A DNA stretch of 35,238 nucleotides from Thermoguttaceae bacterium (GTDB taxonomy: Bacteria > Planctomycetota > Planctomycetia > Pirellulales > Thermoguttaceae), in the NCBI GenBank assembly GCA_025062105.1, contig JANXAQ010000325.1, positions 1 to 35,238 of the forward strand, written 5' to 3'. The position numbers and the translations under genes were made by a program. The notes beneath the pieces were generated by a model, which ran no database searches, was not told the DNA's origin, and saw only the letters and a program-made list of their open reading frames with translations. Below, one piece after another: positions 25,644-33,291 of this stretch (within the stretch, counting starts at the first letter, position 1; each line of letters opens with the position of its first letter).

Positions 25644-25696
25644 TTGGCATATCTATTGGCATATCTAGGCCCTCTTTTACGCATATTTTACGCATA
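25644..25696 (+). promoter_or_regulatory. Two tandem direct repeats upstream of the interrupted secreted-protein gene
   Basis: TTGGCATATCTA occurs twice head to tail (25644-25655, 25656-25667), and TTTTACGCATA occurs twice head to tail (25675-25685, 25686-25696). The second motif also lies once upstream of the tandem-repeat protein gene at 30794. They end about 100 bp before the ATG at 25798, a position suited to an operator or activator site. Confidence 0.45.
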
Positions 25697-25797
25697 GATC
25701 TATGGAAGACAGGGGCAGGGAAATAGGAGGGCTTCTGGCGGATAAAGTTCCAGTGTCATTCAGGATTACTTTTCAAAAGGAGAGGTCCTATCGGCAC

Positions 25798-26145
25798 ATG
25801 GCGATCGGACTGGTTGTTCTAGGGCTTGTTGTGGGGCACTGCTAATGTCGGCCTCTGCCAGGATTGGTTCGTTCTCTGTATGGCTCCGGTGGCAATTCCT
25901 ATTCTTTCGGAGGCTACAAATACTGGAGTAGTCCCTCGGGTTCTGGCTGGAGTTATCGCTCTGCCAGCGGTTTCAAGACATGGGATTTCCCTTCCAGTCG
26001 GGGATCCTCTTGGCCCTTACACGGCGGAACCAAATTCTGGTCGTCTAACTCCGGCAGTGGCTGGAGCATTCAGACGCCTACCGGCAAAATCTGGGGATCT
26101 ACCTACAACAATGGTACCCGAGTCTATGGCCAGTCTTGGAGGTAA
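25798..26145 (+). pseudogene. Small Trp/Gly/Ser-rich secreted protein, interrupted after the signal segment
   Basis: AAAAGGAG (25776-25783) precedes ATG 25798, which opens MAIGLVVLGLVVGHC, a signal-peptide-like hydrophobic start, and then meets TAA at 25843. The same frame continues to 26145 as a coherent protein: GSGGNSYSFGGYKYWSS, GSGWSYRSASGFKTWDF, GSSWPLHGGTKFWSS, GSGWSIQTPTGKIWGS, with four loosely similar Trp/Gly units. Either the gene carries a nonsense mutation or paired indels, or the assembly has an error. A shift of one base near the stop would give ALLMSASA, a plausible signal-peptidase site, but a second shift would then be needed to regain the repeat frame. Style resembles the protein at 30794. 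Confidence 0.5.
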
Positions 26146-26270
26146 CAGGAAGTATTTCGGGGGTAGGAAATCCCCGTAAAACTCCGAACACTTCGCCTCG
26201 CTAAAAACCAAAGGAAAGACAACCGTTCGCTAGCCAAAAACGGCTTTCCTCCACTTCCCATCGATTCTCA

Positions 26271-26317
26271 GCAGGTCCTACCAAGCGAAGGCAAGGGTAG
26301 GACCTGCTTTTGTTTTT
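26271..26317 (+). terminator. Rho-independent terminator
   Basis: GCAGGTCCTACC (26271-26282) pairs perfectly with GGTAGGACCTGC (26296-26307), a 12-bp stem, followed by TTTTGTTTTT. It lies 125 bp after the interrupted secreted-protein gene and just before the kinase region. Confidence 0.85.
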
Positions 26318-26527
26318 CTGGAACCTTGCCAATGATCGGTCTGCCGCCGCCCGACACCTTCGATAAACTCCTCGGGTATTTCCCCAGCCTGCTTGACGGG
26401 CCAGACCCCTCAGGCTACACTAAAAATTGTTTAGTATCTTGCCAGCTTAATTCCACCTGGTTCCACCTGGGAAGGTGCGACTCTCTCCGCTTTGCTTTTT
26501 CAGCAACCGCTTCCGGAAAGTTCGGCG

Positions 26528-26698
26528 ATGGGGCAAGCAGGCAAGGCGCAGGAGCTTTTCCAACGTCTTCTGGATGAGTTTCCATCGGAACACTGGCACG
26601 AGGCCATCCCGGAGCTCGCCGAAGGCGATCCCCAGTTGGAGGCAGAACTTCGGGCGCTGGTGGCGGCCTATGAATCGGCTCAAAAGCATGGGTTTTAG
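26528..26698 (+). pseudogene. N-terminal segment of the kinase gene, split off by a frameshift
   Basis: Encodes about 56 residues, with KAQELFQRLLDEF, HEAIPELAEGDPQLEAELRALVAAYESAQKHGF, then TAG. This is the helical N-terminal signature often found before the kinase domain in planctomycete and proteobacterial Ser/Thr kinases (pattern: LF..aL....r..fL.....gD..L..ev..LL.a.e.a..fle). In those proteins the next residues are often FLE; here LETPAKELL is encoded in the neighbouring frame, directly after the T-run GGGTTTTAG (26690-26698). One extra T would join it to the kinase frame. GGAAAG about 8 nt before ATG 26528 supports the start. Confidence 0.6.
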
Positions 26699-26718
26699 AA
26701 ACCCCTGCTAAAGAACTA

Positions 26719-29502
26719 TTGCAGCCCTCGCAGATGCCGGCCGAAGACCTCCAGGGGCCGTCCGAGGCCGAGGAGTTTTTGCCCTCGCCGGCGTCTGGAG
26801 TGCCAGTTGGGCCTGAGCAGGAGACGCAGGACCTGGCGTTGGACGAGACCCGGCTGGAGGCCGTCGGCCCTTACAAAATCCGTCGGCTTTTAGGGGGCGG
26901 GGCCTTTTCCAGCGTGTATTTGGCCGAGCAGCATCAGCCGCTGCATCGGACCGTAGCGGTGAAAGTTTTCCGATGGTCGGGCGGCCCAGAAGCCCAGGGC
27001 CTGGCTGCCCGATTCTTGCAAGAGCAAGAGGTGCTGGCCCTTTTGGATCATCCGAACATTGCCCGCATTTATGACGGCGGCTTGCTGCCGGACGGCCGGC
27101 CGTTTTATGTCATGGAACTGGTTCGGGCCGCCAAACCCCTGACCCGCTTCTGCGATGATCTTCGTTTGGGCATCCAAGAGCGTTTGACCTTGTTTTTAGA
27201 GCTTTGTTTGGCCATCCAACATGCCCATCAAAAAGGCATCATCCATCGGGACCTCAAACCAGCTAATGTTTTGGCCTACGAGGAAGATGGCTCTTATCGG
27301 GTCAAGGTGATTGATTTTGGATTGGCCAAGGCGCTCCAGCGGCGGGTTGGACCGCAAACGGTGGAAACCACGTTGGGTGCCTTTTTCGGCACTCCCGCCT
27401 ATATGCCGCCGGAACAAGCCGGTGCCGATCCCATGCGAATCGACACCCGAGCCGATATCTATAGCTTGGGAGCGATCCTGTATGAGCTTTTGACTGGGTT
27501 TACGCCGCTAGATCTTTCGGAAGCTGCTGGCGACCTTCTGGCCCAGGTGGAATGGATTCGGCATCGAGAGCCGATCCGGCCAAGCCAGCGGGTTGCCCAG
27601 GCCCAAGATGCCTCTACGATTGCCCAGAGGCGTGGGAGTACGGTGTCGGCCTTGGTCCACAGCTTGCAAGGAGATTTGGATTGGATTGTGCTTCGCTGTT
27701 TGGAGAAAGAGCCGGGCCGCCGCTATCCGAGCGTTACGGCCCTGGTAGAGGACATAGGCCGATACCTTCGGCATGAGCCGGTCAGTGCCGCACCGCCCAG
27801 CATGGGCTATCGGGTGCGAAAATTTGTGCATCGGCATCGGGGGATTTTGGCAGCGGTAGGAGCGGTGATTGCCACGCTGGCCATGGGCCTGGTGGGCACT
27901 ACCTTAGGCCTTCTGGAGGCGAAACGTCAGGCGGCCGAAGCCTTGCACCAGCAGGCCGCTGCTGAACAGGCTGCCGCCGAAGCCCAACGTCAACAAGCCC
28001 TGGCCGAAGCCCAACGCCAAAAAGCCGAATCAGCCGCTCAGGCCGAACGGCTTGCCCGCCAAGATGCCGAAGCCCAAAAACAAGCAGCCCAAAAAGCACA
28101 TCGCCTGGCCGAACAACGTCTTTCTCACCTCCAGAAAAGCCTTGAAGTATTAGGTTCTGTGCTCACGCGTCTTAACCCTCGGAACGCAGAAACGGGGGTG
28201 CTTTCTTTAGGGAAACAATTGGCCGAAGCGGTGGAGTGGGCGGGGGACCAACTGGAAAAAGCCACTCTGGAGGATCCCCGCACAATAAGTCAGTTACAAG
28301 TGATTTTAGGAAATCTCCTTCTCGAACTAGGCGAACTTGAAAAGGCAATTCAGATTTTGGAAAAAGCGCATACCCTTCGAGAACAACAGCTTGGCACCAG
28401 CCACCTTGAAACTTTGAAGGTCAGGCATCTTCTAGCCAAAGCATACCACACGTTAGGAGAACATCCTAAGGCAATTACTCTTTACGAAAAACTCCGAGAC
28501 GCTTACCAAAATCCCCATGGCATATCCGAACACAGGACGGTTGTGCTTCACGATCTGGCCGTGGCGTATCAGGATGTTGGCAGACTTCCACAAGCGATTC
28601 TGCTTCACCATCGGCTCCGTCAAGATTTTTTGGAAACATTTGGAGAAGATTCTTTGGAGACGCTGACAGCTCTTAACAATCAAGCCCTAGCTTATCTAGA
28701 AGCTGGCTTGGTATCGGAAGCAACTGCTCTATTAGAACGAGTCTGTAAACTCAGAAACGAAAAGCTAGGCCCGGAACATCCAGATACGCTGACCGCCATT
28801 GTCAGTTTGGCCACCGCCTATCAGGAAATGGGGAGACTCTCGGAGGCCATAGAGCTGCTCCAAAAGGTAGCAGCATTTCAACAAAATAATCTTGGGATTA
28901 CTCATCCGGATAGTTTGGCCACGTTAGATAATTTGGCTATTGGTTATCTGGTTAAGGGAAACCTCTCGGAAGCTATTCGGCGACTCATCCAAGTCCGGGA
29001 GGCGAAAATATTTCGGTTCGGAGCCGACCAACCAGAAACGTTAGGAACTCTTCATAACCTCGCCGTCGCCTACCGGGAATTAGGACAATTACAGGAAGCC
29101 CTCGCTTTATTGATACAAGTCTATGAGGAGTCTGTAAGAAAAAATGGTTCAGAGCATCCGGATACGCTCTTAGTTTTATATAACCTTTCAGTAACCTACA
29201 TGAAACTGAAAGAAACCGAAAAGGCGATCTTTGCTTGTGAAGAAGCGGCTTTAGGGATGGAGAAAATAGGCTTTCTTCATCGATGTGCCTGTTTGATTCT
29301 CCAAACTCTTATTCACTGGTATGAGCAACGGGCAGAAACCTCCCAAGCGGAGAAGTGGCGAGTGAAATGGCTTGTTTCCACAGGAGAACTGCCCCCCTTT
29401 CCTAATGAAGAGCTCTTTCCCAAACAACTTGCCGTTTGGCGTCCACGTTGGGGGTTAGAACTCCTAGGACCACGTAACATAGAGAACCTTTCTGAACAAT
29501 AG
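26719..29502 (+). CDS. Transmembrane Ser/Thr protein kinase with TPR sensor domain
   Basis: A 927-residue kinase of planctomycete type. The kinase domain spans about 50-350: G-loop LLGGGAFSSVYLAE, Lys82 in VAVKVF, catalytic loop HRDLKPANVL (176-185), DFG (199-201), GTPAYMPPEQA and DTRADIYSLGAILYELLTG. A membrane helix lies near 374-395, then an Ala/Gln/Glu-rich coiled coil (about 400-475), then kinesin-light-chain-like TPRs (about 525-860) with recurring LGPEHPDTL and NLA..Y...G motifs. The TPRs probably bind a partner protein or ligand. The present start (TTG 26719 or ATG 26734) has no ribosome site; a one-base shift would join it to the preceding segment to give about 991 residues. The ECF sigma gene follows 207 bp downstream. 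Confidence 0.9.
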   Translation: MQPSQMPAEDLQGPSEAEEFLPSPASGVPVGPEQETQDLALDETRLEAVGPYKIRRLLGGGAFSSVYLAEQHQPLHRTVAVKVFRWSGGPEAQGLAARFLQEQEVLALLDHPNIARIYDGGLLPDGRPFYVMELVRAAKPLTRFCDDLRLGIQERLTLFLELCLAIQHAHQKGIIHRDLKPANVLAYEEDGSYRVKVIDFGLAKALQRRVGPQTVETTLGAFFGTPAYMPPEQAGADPMRIDTRADIYSLGAILYELLTGFTPLDLSEAAGDLLAQVEWIRHREPIRPSQRVAQAQDASTIAQRRGSTVSALVHSLQGDLDWIVLRCLEKEPGRRYPSVTALVEDIGRYLRHEPVSAAPPSMGYRVRKFVHRHRGILAAVGAVIATLAMGLVGTTLGLLEAKRQAAEALHQQAAAEQAAAEAQRQQALAEAQRQKAESAAQAERLARQDAEAQKQAAQKAHRLAEQRLSHLQKSLEVLGSVLTRLNPRNAETGVLSLGKQLAEAVEWAGDQLEKATLEDPRTISQLQVILGNLLLELGELEKAIQILEKAHTLREQQLGTSHLETLKVRHLLAKAYHTLGEHPKAITLYEKLRDAYQNPHGISEHRTVVLHDLAVAYQDVGRLPQAILLHHRLRQDFLETFGEDSLETLTALNNQALAYLEAGLVSEATALLERVCKLRNEKLGPEHPDTLTAIVSLATAYQEMGRLSEAIELLQKVAAFQQNNLGITHPDSLATLDNLAIGYLVKGNLSEAIRRLIQVREAKIFRFGADQPETLGTLHNLAVAYRELGQLQEALALLIQVYEESVRKNGSEHPDTLLVLYNLSVTYMKLKETEKAIFACEEAALGMEKIGFLHRCACLILQTLIHWYEQRAETSQAEKWRVKWLVSTGELPPFPNEELFPKQLAVWRPRWGLELLGPRNIENLSEQ

Positions 29503-29709
29503 CGTCCAGGACAATCTTTTTCACTAAGAACCTCTAACAAAATGAAAATCCAGATGGTTCGAAGCTGGCACCTGCACCCCCCGGAAGGTGGCAGGAAAGC
29601 TCATTTTGTGAGAGGCTCTAAACTAATATGCTTCTCCAACTTAGTGGAATAGTAGTTAGCCCAAAACACTTTACTCACACATAGGAAGCGAATCTACCTG
29701 GTCAAAATC

Positions 29710-30279
29710 ATGTGTCAGACAACCCATCATATTACCCAGTTGCTTCGGCGGATTCAGCAAGGCGATAACCGGGCGCAGGAACTGCTGTTTGAGATGGTCT
29801 ATACAGAACTTCGGCGGGTAGCTGACCTGAAAATGCGCGGGGAGGCAGCCGATTGCCTGTTGCAGCCGACCGTCCTAGTGCATGAAGCGTATCTGAAACT
29901 TTTCGGCGGTGGGGAAGGACCGGCTTTTGAAGACCGTCGGCACTTCTTCGGCGCTATGTCCAGGGCCATGCAACAGGTGCTGGTCGATTATGCGCGAAAG
30001 CGTCTGGCTAAAAAGCGCACGCCGCCAGCCGAGGCCATGCCCCAGGCCCAAACCCTCCACCAACGCTGCCAAGAGATCCTGCAGGTGGACGCCCATCTGG
30101 AGCGTCTGGGAGCCGAGGACCCCCAGGCCGCCGAACTGGTCCGGATGCGTTTTTTTGGCGGGTACACGATGGCCGAGGTGGCCCAGGCCCTTGGCATTTC
30201 GGAGCGGACTGCCCACCGCAAATGGGCCTTTGCCCAAGCCAGACTCCGCCAATGGATCCACCACGCCGAAGGCCAGTAA
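29710..30279 (+). CDS. ECF-family sigma factor, planctomycete SigZ-like type
   Basis: A 189-residue RNA polymerase sigma factor of the Sigma70_ECF group. Region 2 has AQELLFEMVYTELRRVADLKMRGE, then the family hallmark LLQPTVLVHEAYLKLFG and DRRHFFGAMSRAMQQVLVDYARKRLAKKR. Region 4 has AAELVRMRFFGGYTMAEVAQALGISERTAHRKWAFAQARL, a clear helix-turn-helix. In this group the sigma gene is usually next to a Ser/Thr kinase, which is thought to control it; here the kinase-TPR gene is directly upstream, the reverse of the commonest order. No anti-sigma gene is nearby. The ATG at 29710 has no clear ribosome site. Confidence 0.9.
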   Translation: MCQTTHHITQLLRRIQQGDNRAQELLFEMVYTELRRVADLKMRGEAADCLLQPTVLVHEAYLKLFGGGEGPAFEDRRHFFGAMSRAMQQVLVDYARKRLAKKRTPPAEAMPQAQTLHQRCQEILQVDAHLERLGAEDPQAAELVRMRFFGGYTMAEVAQALGISERTAHRKWAFAQARLRQWIHHAEGQ

Positions 30280-30379
30280 AACTCCGGCATGAGAGTGAAA
30301 GTGACATTGGTTCTAACTACGGCTTTCTCCTCCAAAACGTGGAGGCCTGGGCGAGTCCTTTACCCCAACATCTTGTGGC

Positions 30380-30514
30380 TCTGAAAAGATGCGTAGATGC
30401 CCATTGCTGATCTACCAGCTCCAATCGGCTTGCCGAGCCTGCACGTCCTCTGAAAGCATGCGTAGATAGCAGTGCTAATGTTGGAGGGGGACGAGCGGCA
30501 ATGAGTCTACCAGC
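30380..30514. repeat. Duplicated hairpin unit
   Basis: TCTGAAAAGATGCGTAGAT (30380-30398) recurs as TCTGAAAGCATGCGTAGAT (30449-30467), each followed by CTACCAGC (30412 and 30507). GTAGAT and ATCTAC in the first copy can pair, and GTAGA/TCTAC in the second. Rest of the 514-bp spacer (30280-30793) is featureless apart from the motif at 30710. Confidence 0.45.
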
Positions 30515-30709
30515 CATCCCTGGGTAACGGCAAGGTCCATTCTCCCAACCTAGCCGAAGCCAAGCGAACCCCCAGAAGGCGAAAATGGGCAGGGGGCCAA
30601 AAGAGCACTAAGATGATCAAGTTTGTGCCTTTACGTTGGGATGAGATTTCGCCTCCACTCCTTAGGTTTCCTAAAAGGTTTTCAAATTCTTGGCAGCTTT
30701 TGGGGCCGG

Positions 30710-30720
30710 TTTTACGCATA
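30710..30720 (+). promoter_or_regulatory. TTTTACGCATA motif, shared with the region at 25675-25696
   Basis: The 11-bp word is identical to the tandem pair upstream of the other Trp/Gly-rich protein gene and lies 73 bp before the ATG at 30794. It is followed by an AT-rich stretch with TATAAGTATAG that could include a -10 element. Confidence 0.45.
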
Positions 30721-30793
30721 AAAGTATAAGTATAGAGAAAGCTCACGGGGAGCTTTCCGGAAGGCAACGTAGTGGTCTGAAGGAGGAGGTACG

Positions 30794-31201
30794 ATGCGGA
30801 GCTGGTCTGTGCTGTTGACAGTGCTAGTGGTTTTTACTGCGGCAGAAGCATGGGCCCAGTGGAGCAGCCGACCTAATATCTTCGGCGGTTTTGACATTAC
30901 CGGCCCAGGAGGTAGAACCTGGAGTAGTCGGCCAAATGTGTTCGGAGGGTTTGATACGATCGGCCCAGGTCTTCAGACTTGGAGCAGCCGACCGAATGTT
31001 TTCGGAGGCCTCGATATTACGGGCCCAGGCGGCCAGAGATGGAGCACCCAACGGAGTATTTTAGGAGGCTTCGAGATTATAGGACCGCGGAACCAAAGGT
31101 GGACAGCTCGGCCTAACGTGTTAGGAGGATATGAGATTAGCGGACCAGGACTTCGGACTCTGACCCTTCGGCCAAACATCTTCGGAGGATTCGACTGGTA
31201 A
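30794..31201 (+). CDS. Secreted protein of 20-residue tandem Trp/Phe/Gly repeats
   Basis: A 135-residue protein I do not recognise. AGGAGGAGGT right before the ATG is an exceptionally strong ribosome site. A classical signal peptide MRSWSVLLTVLVVFTAAEAWA ends in an AxA-type site. The entire mature protein (from residue 23) is five 20-residue repeats plus a 13-residue partial one, consensus W(S/T)xRPNxFGGFDIxGPGxxx: invariant or nearly so are the Trp, the Arg-Pro-Asn, the Gly-Gly and the Gly-Pro. Spacing suggests one beta hairpin per unit and perhaps a beta-solenoid or stacked surface protein. No Cys, no membrane anchor. It lies after the ECF sigma gene and has its own terminator. A looser relative is the interrupted gene at 25798. 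Confidence 0.85.
   Translation: MRSWSVLLTVLVVFTAAEAWAQWSSRPNIFGGFDITGPGGRTWSSRPNVFGGFDTIGPGLQTWSSRPNVFGGLDITGPGGQRWSTQRSILGGFEIIGPRNQRWTARPNVLGGYEISGPGLRTLTLRPNIFGGFDW
30860..31198 (+). repeat. Coding tandem repeat, 60-bp unit, 5.65 copies
   Basis: Units begin at 30860, 30920, 30980, 31040, 31100 and 31160 (last one 39 bp). The first three are closest, with TGGAGCAGCCGACC or TGGAGTAGTCGGCC at their start; the fourth is the most divergent (ARPN region reads QRSI). Confidence 0.85.
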
Positions 31202-31338
31202 GCTAAGGGGCGAACTTTGGGGCAAAGAAGTTAAGCGGTATCGGAATTAGGAAACTGCGGAGCAAAACCTGAAAGGGCTTCCTGAACCTCCTAAAAATTA
31301 GTTCTAGATCGGGAGGCTGCTCGGTCCTTCCGATGGAA

Positions 31339-31382
31339 AAGGCTCTGGGAGCAAGGTTATTGTTTCCAGGGCCTTTGTTTTA
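31339..31382 (+). terminator. Rho-independent terminator of the tandem-repeat protein gene
   Basis: AAGGCTCTGG (31339-31348) and CCAGGGCCTT (31366-31375) form a 10-bp stem with one G-T pair, followed by TGTTTTAT. It lies 138 bp after the stop codon. Confidence 0.7.
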
Positions 31383-31614
31383 TGAGCGTGGTTAATTCTG
31401 CAGTATGCCGGTTGCCAAGCCAAGCGGGCGGGTGGGTCCACCGGACCCCAGGGGCCTTTCAGAAGCAGGTAACCAGGTCAATTCGACGCTCCTAGGGATG
31501 CCGCCATCATATCTCGGCGAAGTTCGGGCTGTTATCCGGGCATGCCGGTTACATGGGAGAGGTTCTGCCCAAAGACCGTCCAGGAGCTATCTATTCAAAA
31601 AGGAGCAACCAGGC

Positions 31615-33009
31615 CTATCCAGCTGCAGGGCCTTTCATGGGCAATAGGATTTGGCGGAATAAAATGGCCAAACTGTCTTGGGTGATTTTCCGGGGGTTCA
31701 GTTTCAAAGCTACTGAAGTGCTCTGGAAGGCGTTTTGGGCAAGTAGACCGGTCCAATCACAAGCAGGCTCTGGCAGTTTCTGTGGTAGACAGAGAACCAG
31801 ATCGGCTGGTACCTTTGGGTGATTTGAGGTGGACCATTCGGGCAGTTTGATTCCCTGTGGTAGGCCTGCTTGTTGGAATAGCTGGTGGAGCCGGTCCAGG
31901 AACGCTTGGGCGAGGTGTTCTTGGTGTTGGCCGGCAAGTCCCAGTCGGCTTGCCCAGCGAGCTGCTAGGGGAATTACTTCGGGCAGATTATAGTGGAGAG
32001 CGGTAAGGGTACATATAGCTACTGCCAGCCCGTGGGGTAGGCCGGTCAGAGCGCCCAGGGCATGTGCCATGGCATGAGCTAAGGTAGCACCAGCCTGCTG
32101 CAAGGCGATGCCAGCCAACAGAGCAGCCAAAGCTAATCCCTCCCGGGCTCGGCGATCGATAGGCTGGGTCAAAACTACCGGAAGATGGGTAAAAATCTGC
32201 ACAACCGCTTCTTCTGCCAGCAGTTGAACCAAGGGGCTAGTGCGTCTGCTCATGGAGGCCTCTATAGCATGAGCTAAAGCGTCCGCGGCACAGCGAGCCG
32301 TTAGCTCCGGCGGACAACTGGCCGACAATGCCGGGTCCACCACCGCTACTTTCGGCAACAGAGCTTTGGAAGCCAGGGTCAGTTTCATTGGCATTTCATC
32401 GCCAGCGGGGTCTTGCCAATGGAAAACTGCCAGGGAGGTAACTTCGCTGCCTGTGCCCGCCGTGGTGGGCACGGCGATGATCGGCAGAGCCTGATCCATG
32501 GGCCGAGCAGAAGTCGAAACCCGGACGGGTGTCTGCCTCATGCTAGTAGCTGGGCCCGTGGTCTGTCCCTGCTCCATGGCTGAGGCAGAGGTGCCAATGG
32601 TTGGCTGGGGATCCATCAGGCCGGTACCCGTCGGAAGGGGCAGATACTCCTCTAATCGGCCTTCCCTCCGGGCCAAGGCGGCCACTGCTTTGGCCGTATC
32701 CAGTACACTGCCGCCGCCGATAGCCAAAATCAGCTCTGGGCAGAAGCTCCGAGCGGCCTCTGCCGCCCGGTTTACCAAGGCAACGTCCGGTTCTCCAACC
32801 ACCTCGAAAAATTCTTCTACCATTAGATCGGCTTGGCGGAGTTGGCAGCGTAAATTTTTATATATGTTTGCCAAGGCACCCGGGTTCTGATAACCGATCC
32901 AAAAAACCCGCCGGCCCCACTCGCGCAGCATCTGCGCCAGCTTGCTGGCCGAACCCCAACCAAACTGAATCCGAGTGCTTACCTGAAACTCCCAATTTCC
33001 CCACATCAT
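31615..33009 (-). CDS. Iron-containing alcohol dehydrogenase with an internal insertion
   Basis: A 464-residue NAD(P)-dependent dehydrogenase of the group III Fe-ADH family. The nucleotide-binding motif GGGSVLDTAK is at 98-107, PTTAGTGSEVT at 181-191, and the metal ligands are D243 and H247 (DALAHAIEA), H312 and H326 (AHAMAHALG to LPHGLAVA), matching the 14-residue spacing in characterised members. Typical family length is about 380-400; the excess is largely a Thr/Ser/Gln/Pro-rich insertion at about 126-174 between EEYLPLP and LPIIAVPTTAGTG. The C-terminus NPRKITQDSLAILF is typical. ATG 33009 or 33006 has GAGG about 5 nt upstream. Substrate is unknown. Divergent from the Gfo/Idh/MocA gene across a 282-bp gap. 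Confidence 0.9.
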   Translation of the reverse strand: MMWGNWEFQVSTRIQFGWGSASKLAQMLREWGRRVFWIGYQNPGALANIYKNLRCQLRQADLMVEEFFEVVGEPDVALVNRAAEAARSFCPELILAIGGGSVLDTAKAVAALARREGRLEEYLPLPTGTGLMDPQPTIGTSASAMEQGQTTGPATSMRQTPVRVSTSARPMDQALPIIAVPTTAGTGSEVTSLAVFHWQDPAGDEMPMKLTLASKALLPKVAVVDPALSASCPPELTARCAADALAHAIEASMSRRTSPLVQLLAEEAVVQIFTHLPVVLTQPIDRRAREGLALAALLAGIALQQAGATLAHAMAHALGALTGLPHGLAVAICTLTALHYNLPEVIPLAARWASRLGLAGQHQEHLAQAFLDRLHQLFQQAGLPQGIKLPEWSTSNHPKVPADLVLCLPQKLPEPACDWTGLLAQNAFQSTSVALKLNPRKITQDSLAILFRQILLPMKGPAAG

Positions 33010-33291
33010 TGCGCCTCTTGCACAAGGGAGTCTAGAACACTACAATAATTTTGTCCCTCCAGAAGGCAGATTGAGAAGCGGGGGAGAGTTGTTCGAGTAG
33101 ATTAGCTCCCTTTACTAAAATGAGAGTTGCTCCTATCCCCCAAAGGGCACAGGAATCACTTCAGCCCCTTCTAAATTGTCCTACCTGAGTGGCGAGGGAA
33201 AACTCTGCTTGCCCAATTTTCCAACCTATAGAACAAATTTTCCCTCCTATTGAGGTCTCTGTTCTGCTAGTTAAACGAAAGGAGCCAAAGG

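Noticed and set aside
26451..26470. Perfect 10-bp tandem TTCCACCTGG x2 before the kinase region
   Set aside because: A single duplication in the kinase leader with no partner elsewhere; not enough to call a site.
26690..26698. Programmed -1 frameshift site GGGTTTTAG
   Set aside because: It does not fit the X XXY YYZ slippery rule in the zero frame, and I see no strong downstream stem or pseudoknot; a T-run error or mutation is simpler.
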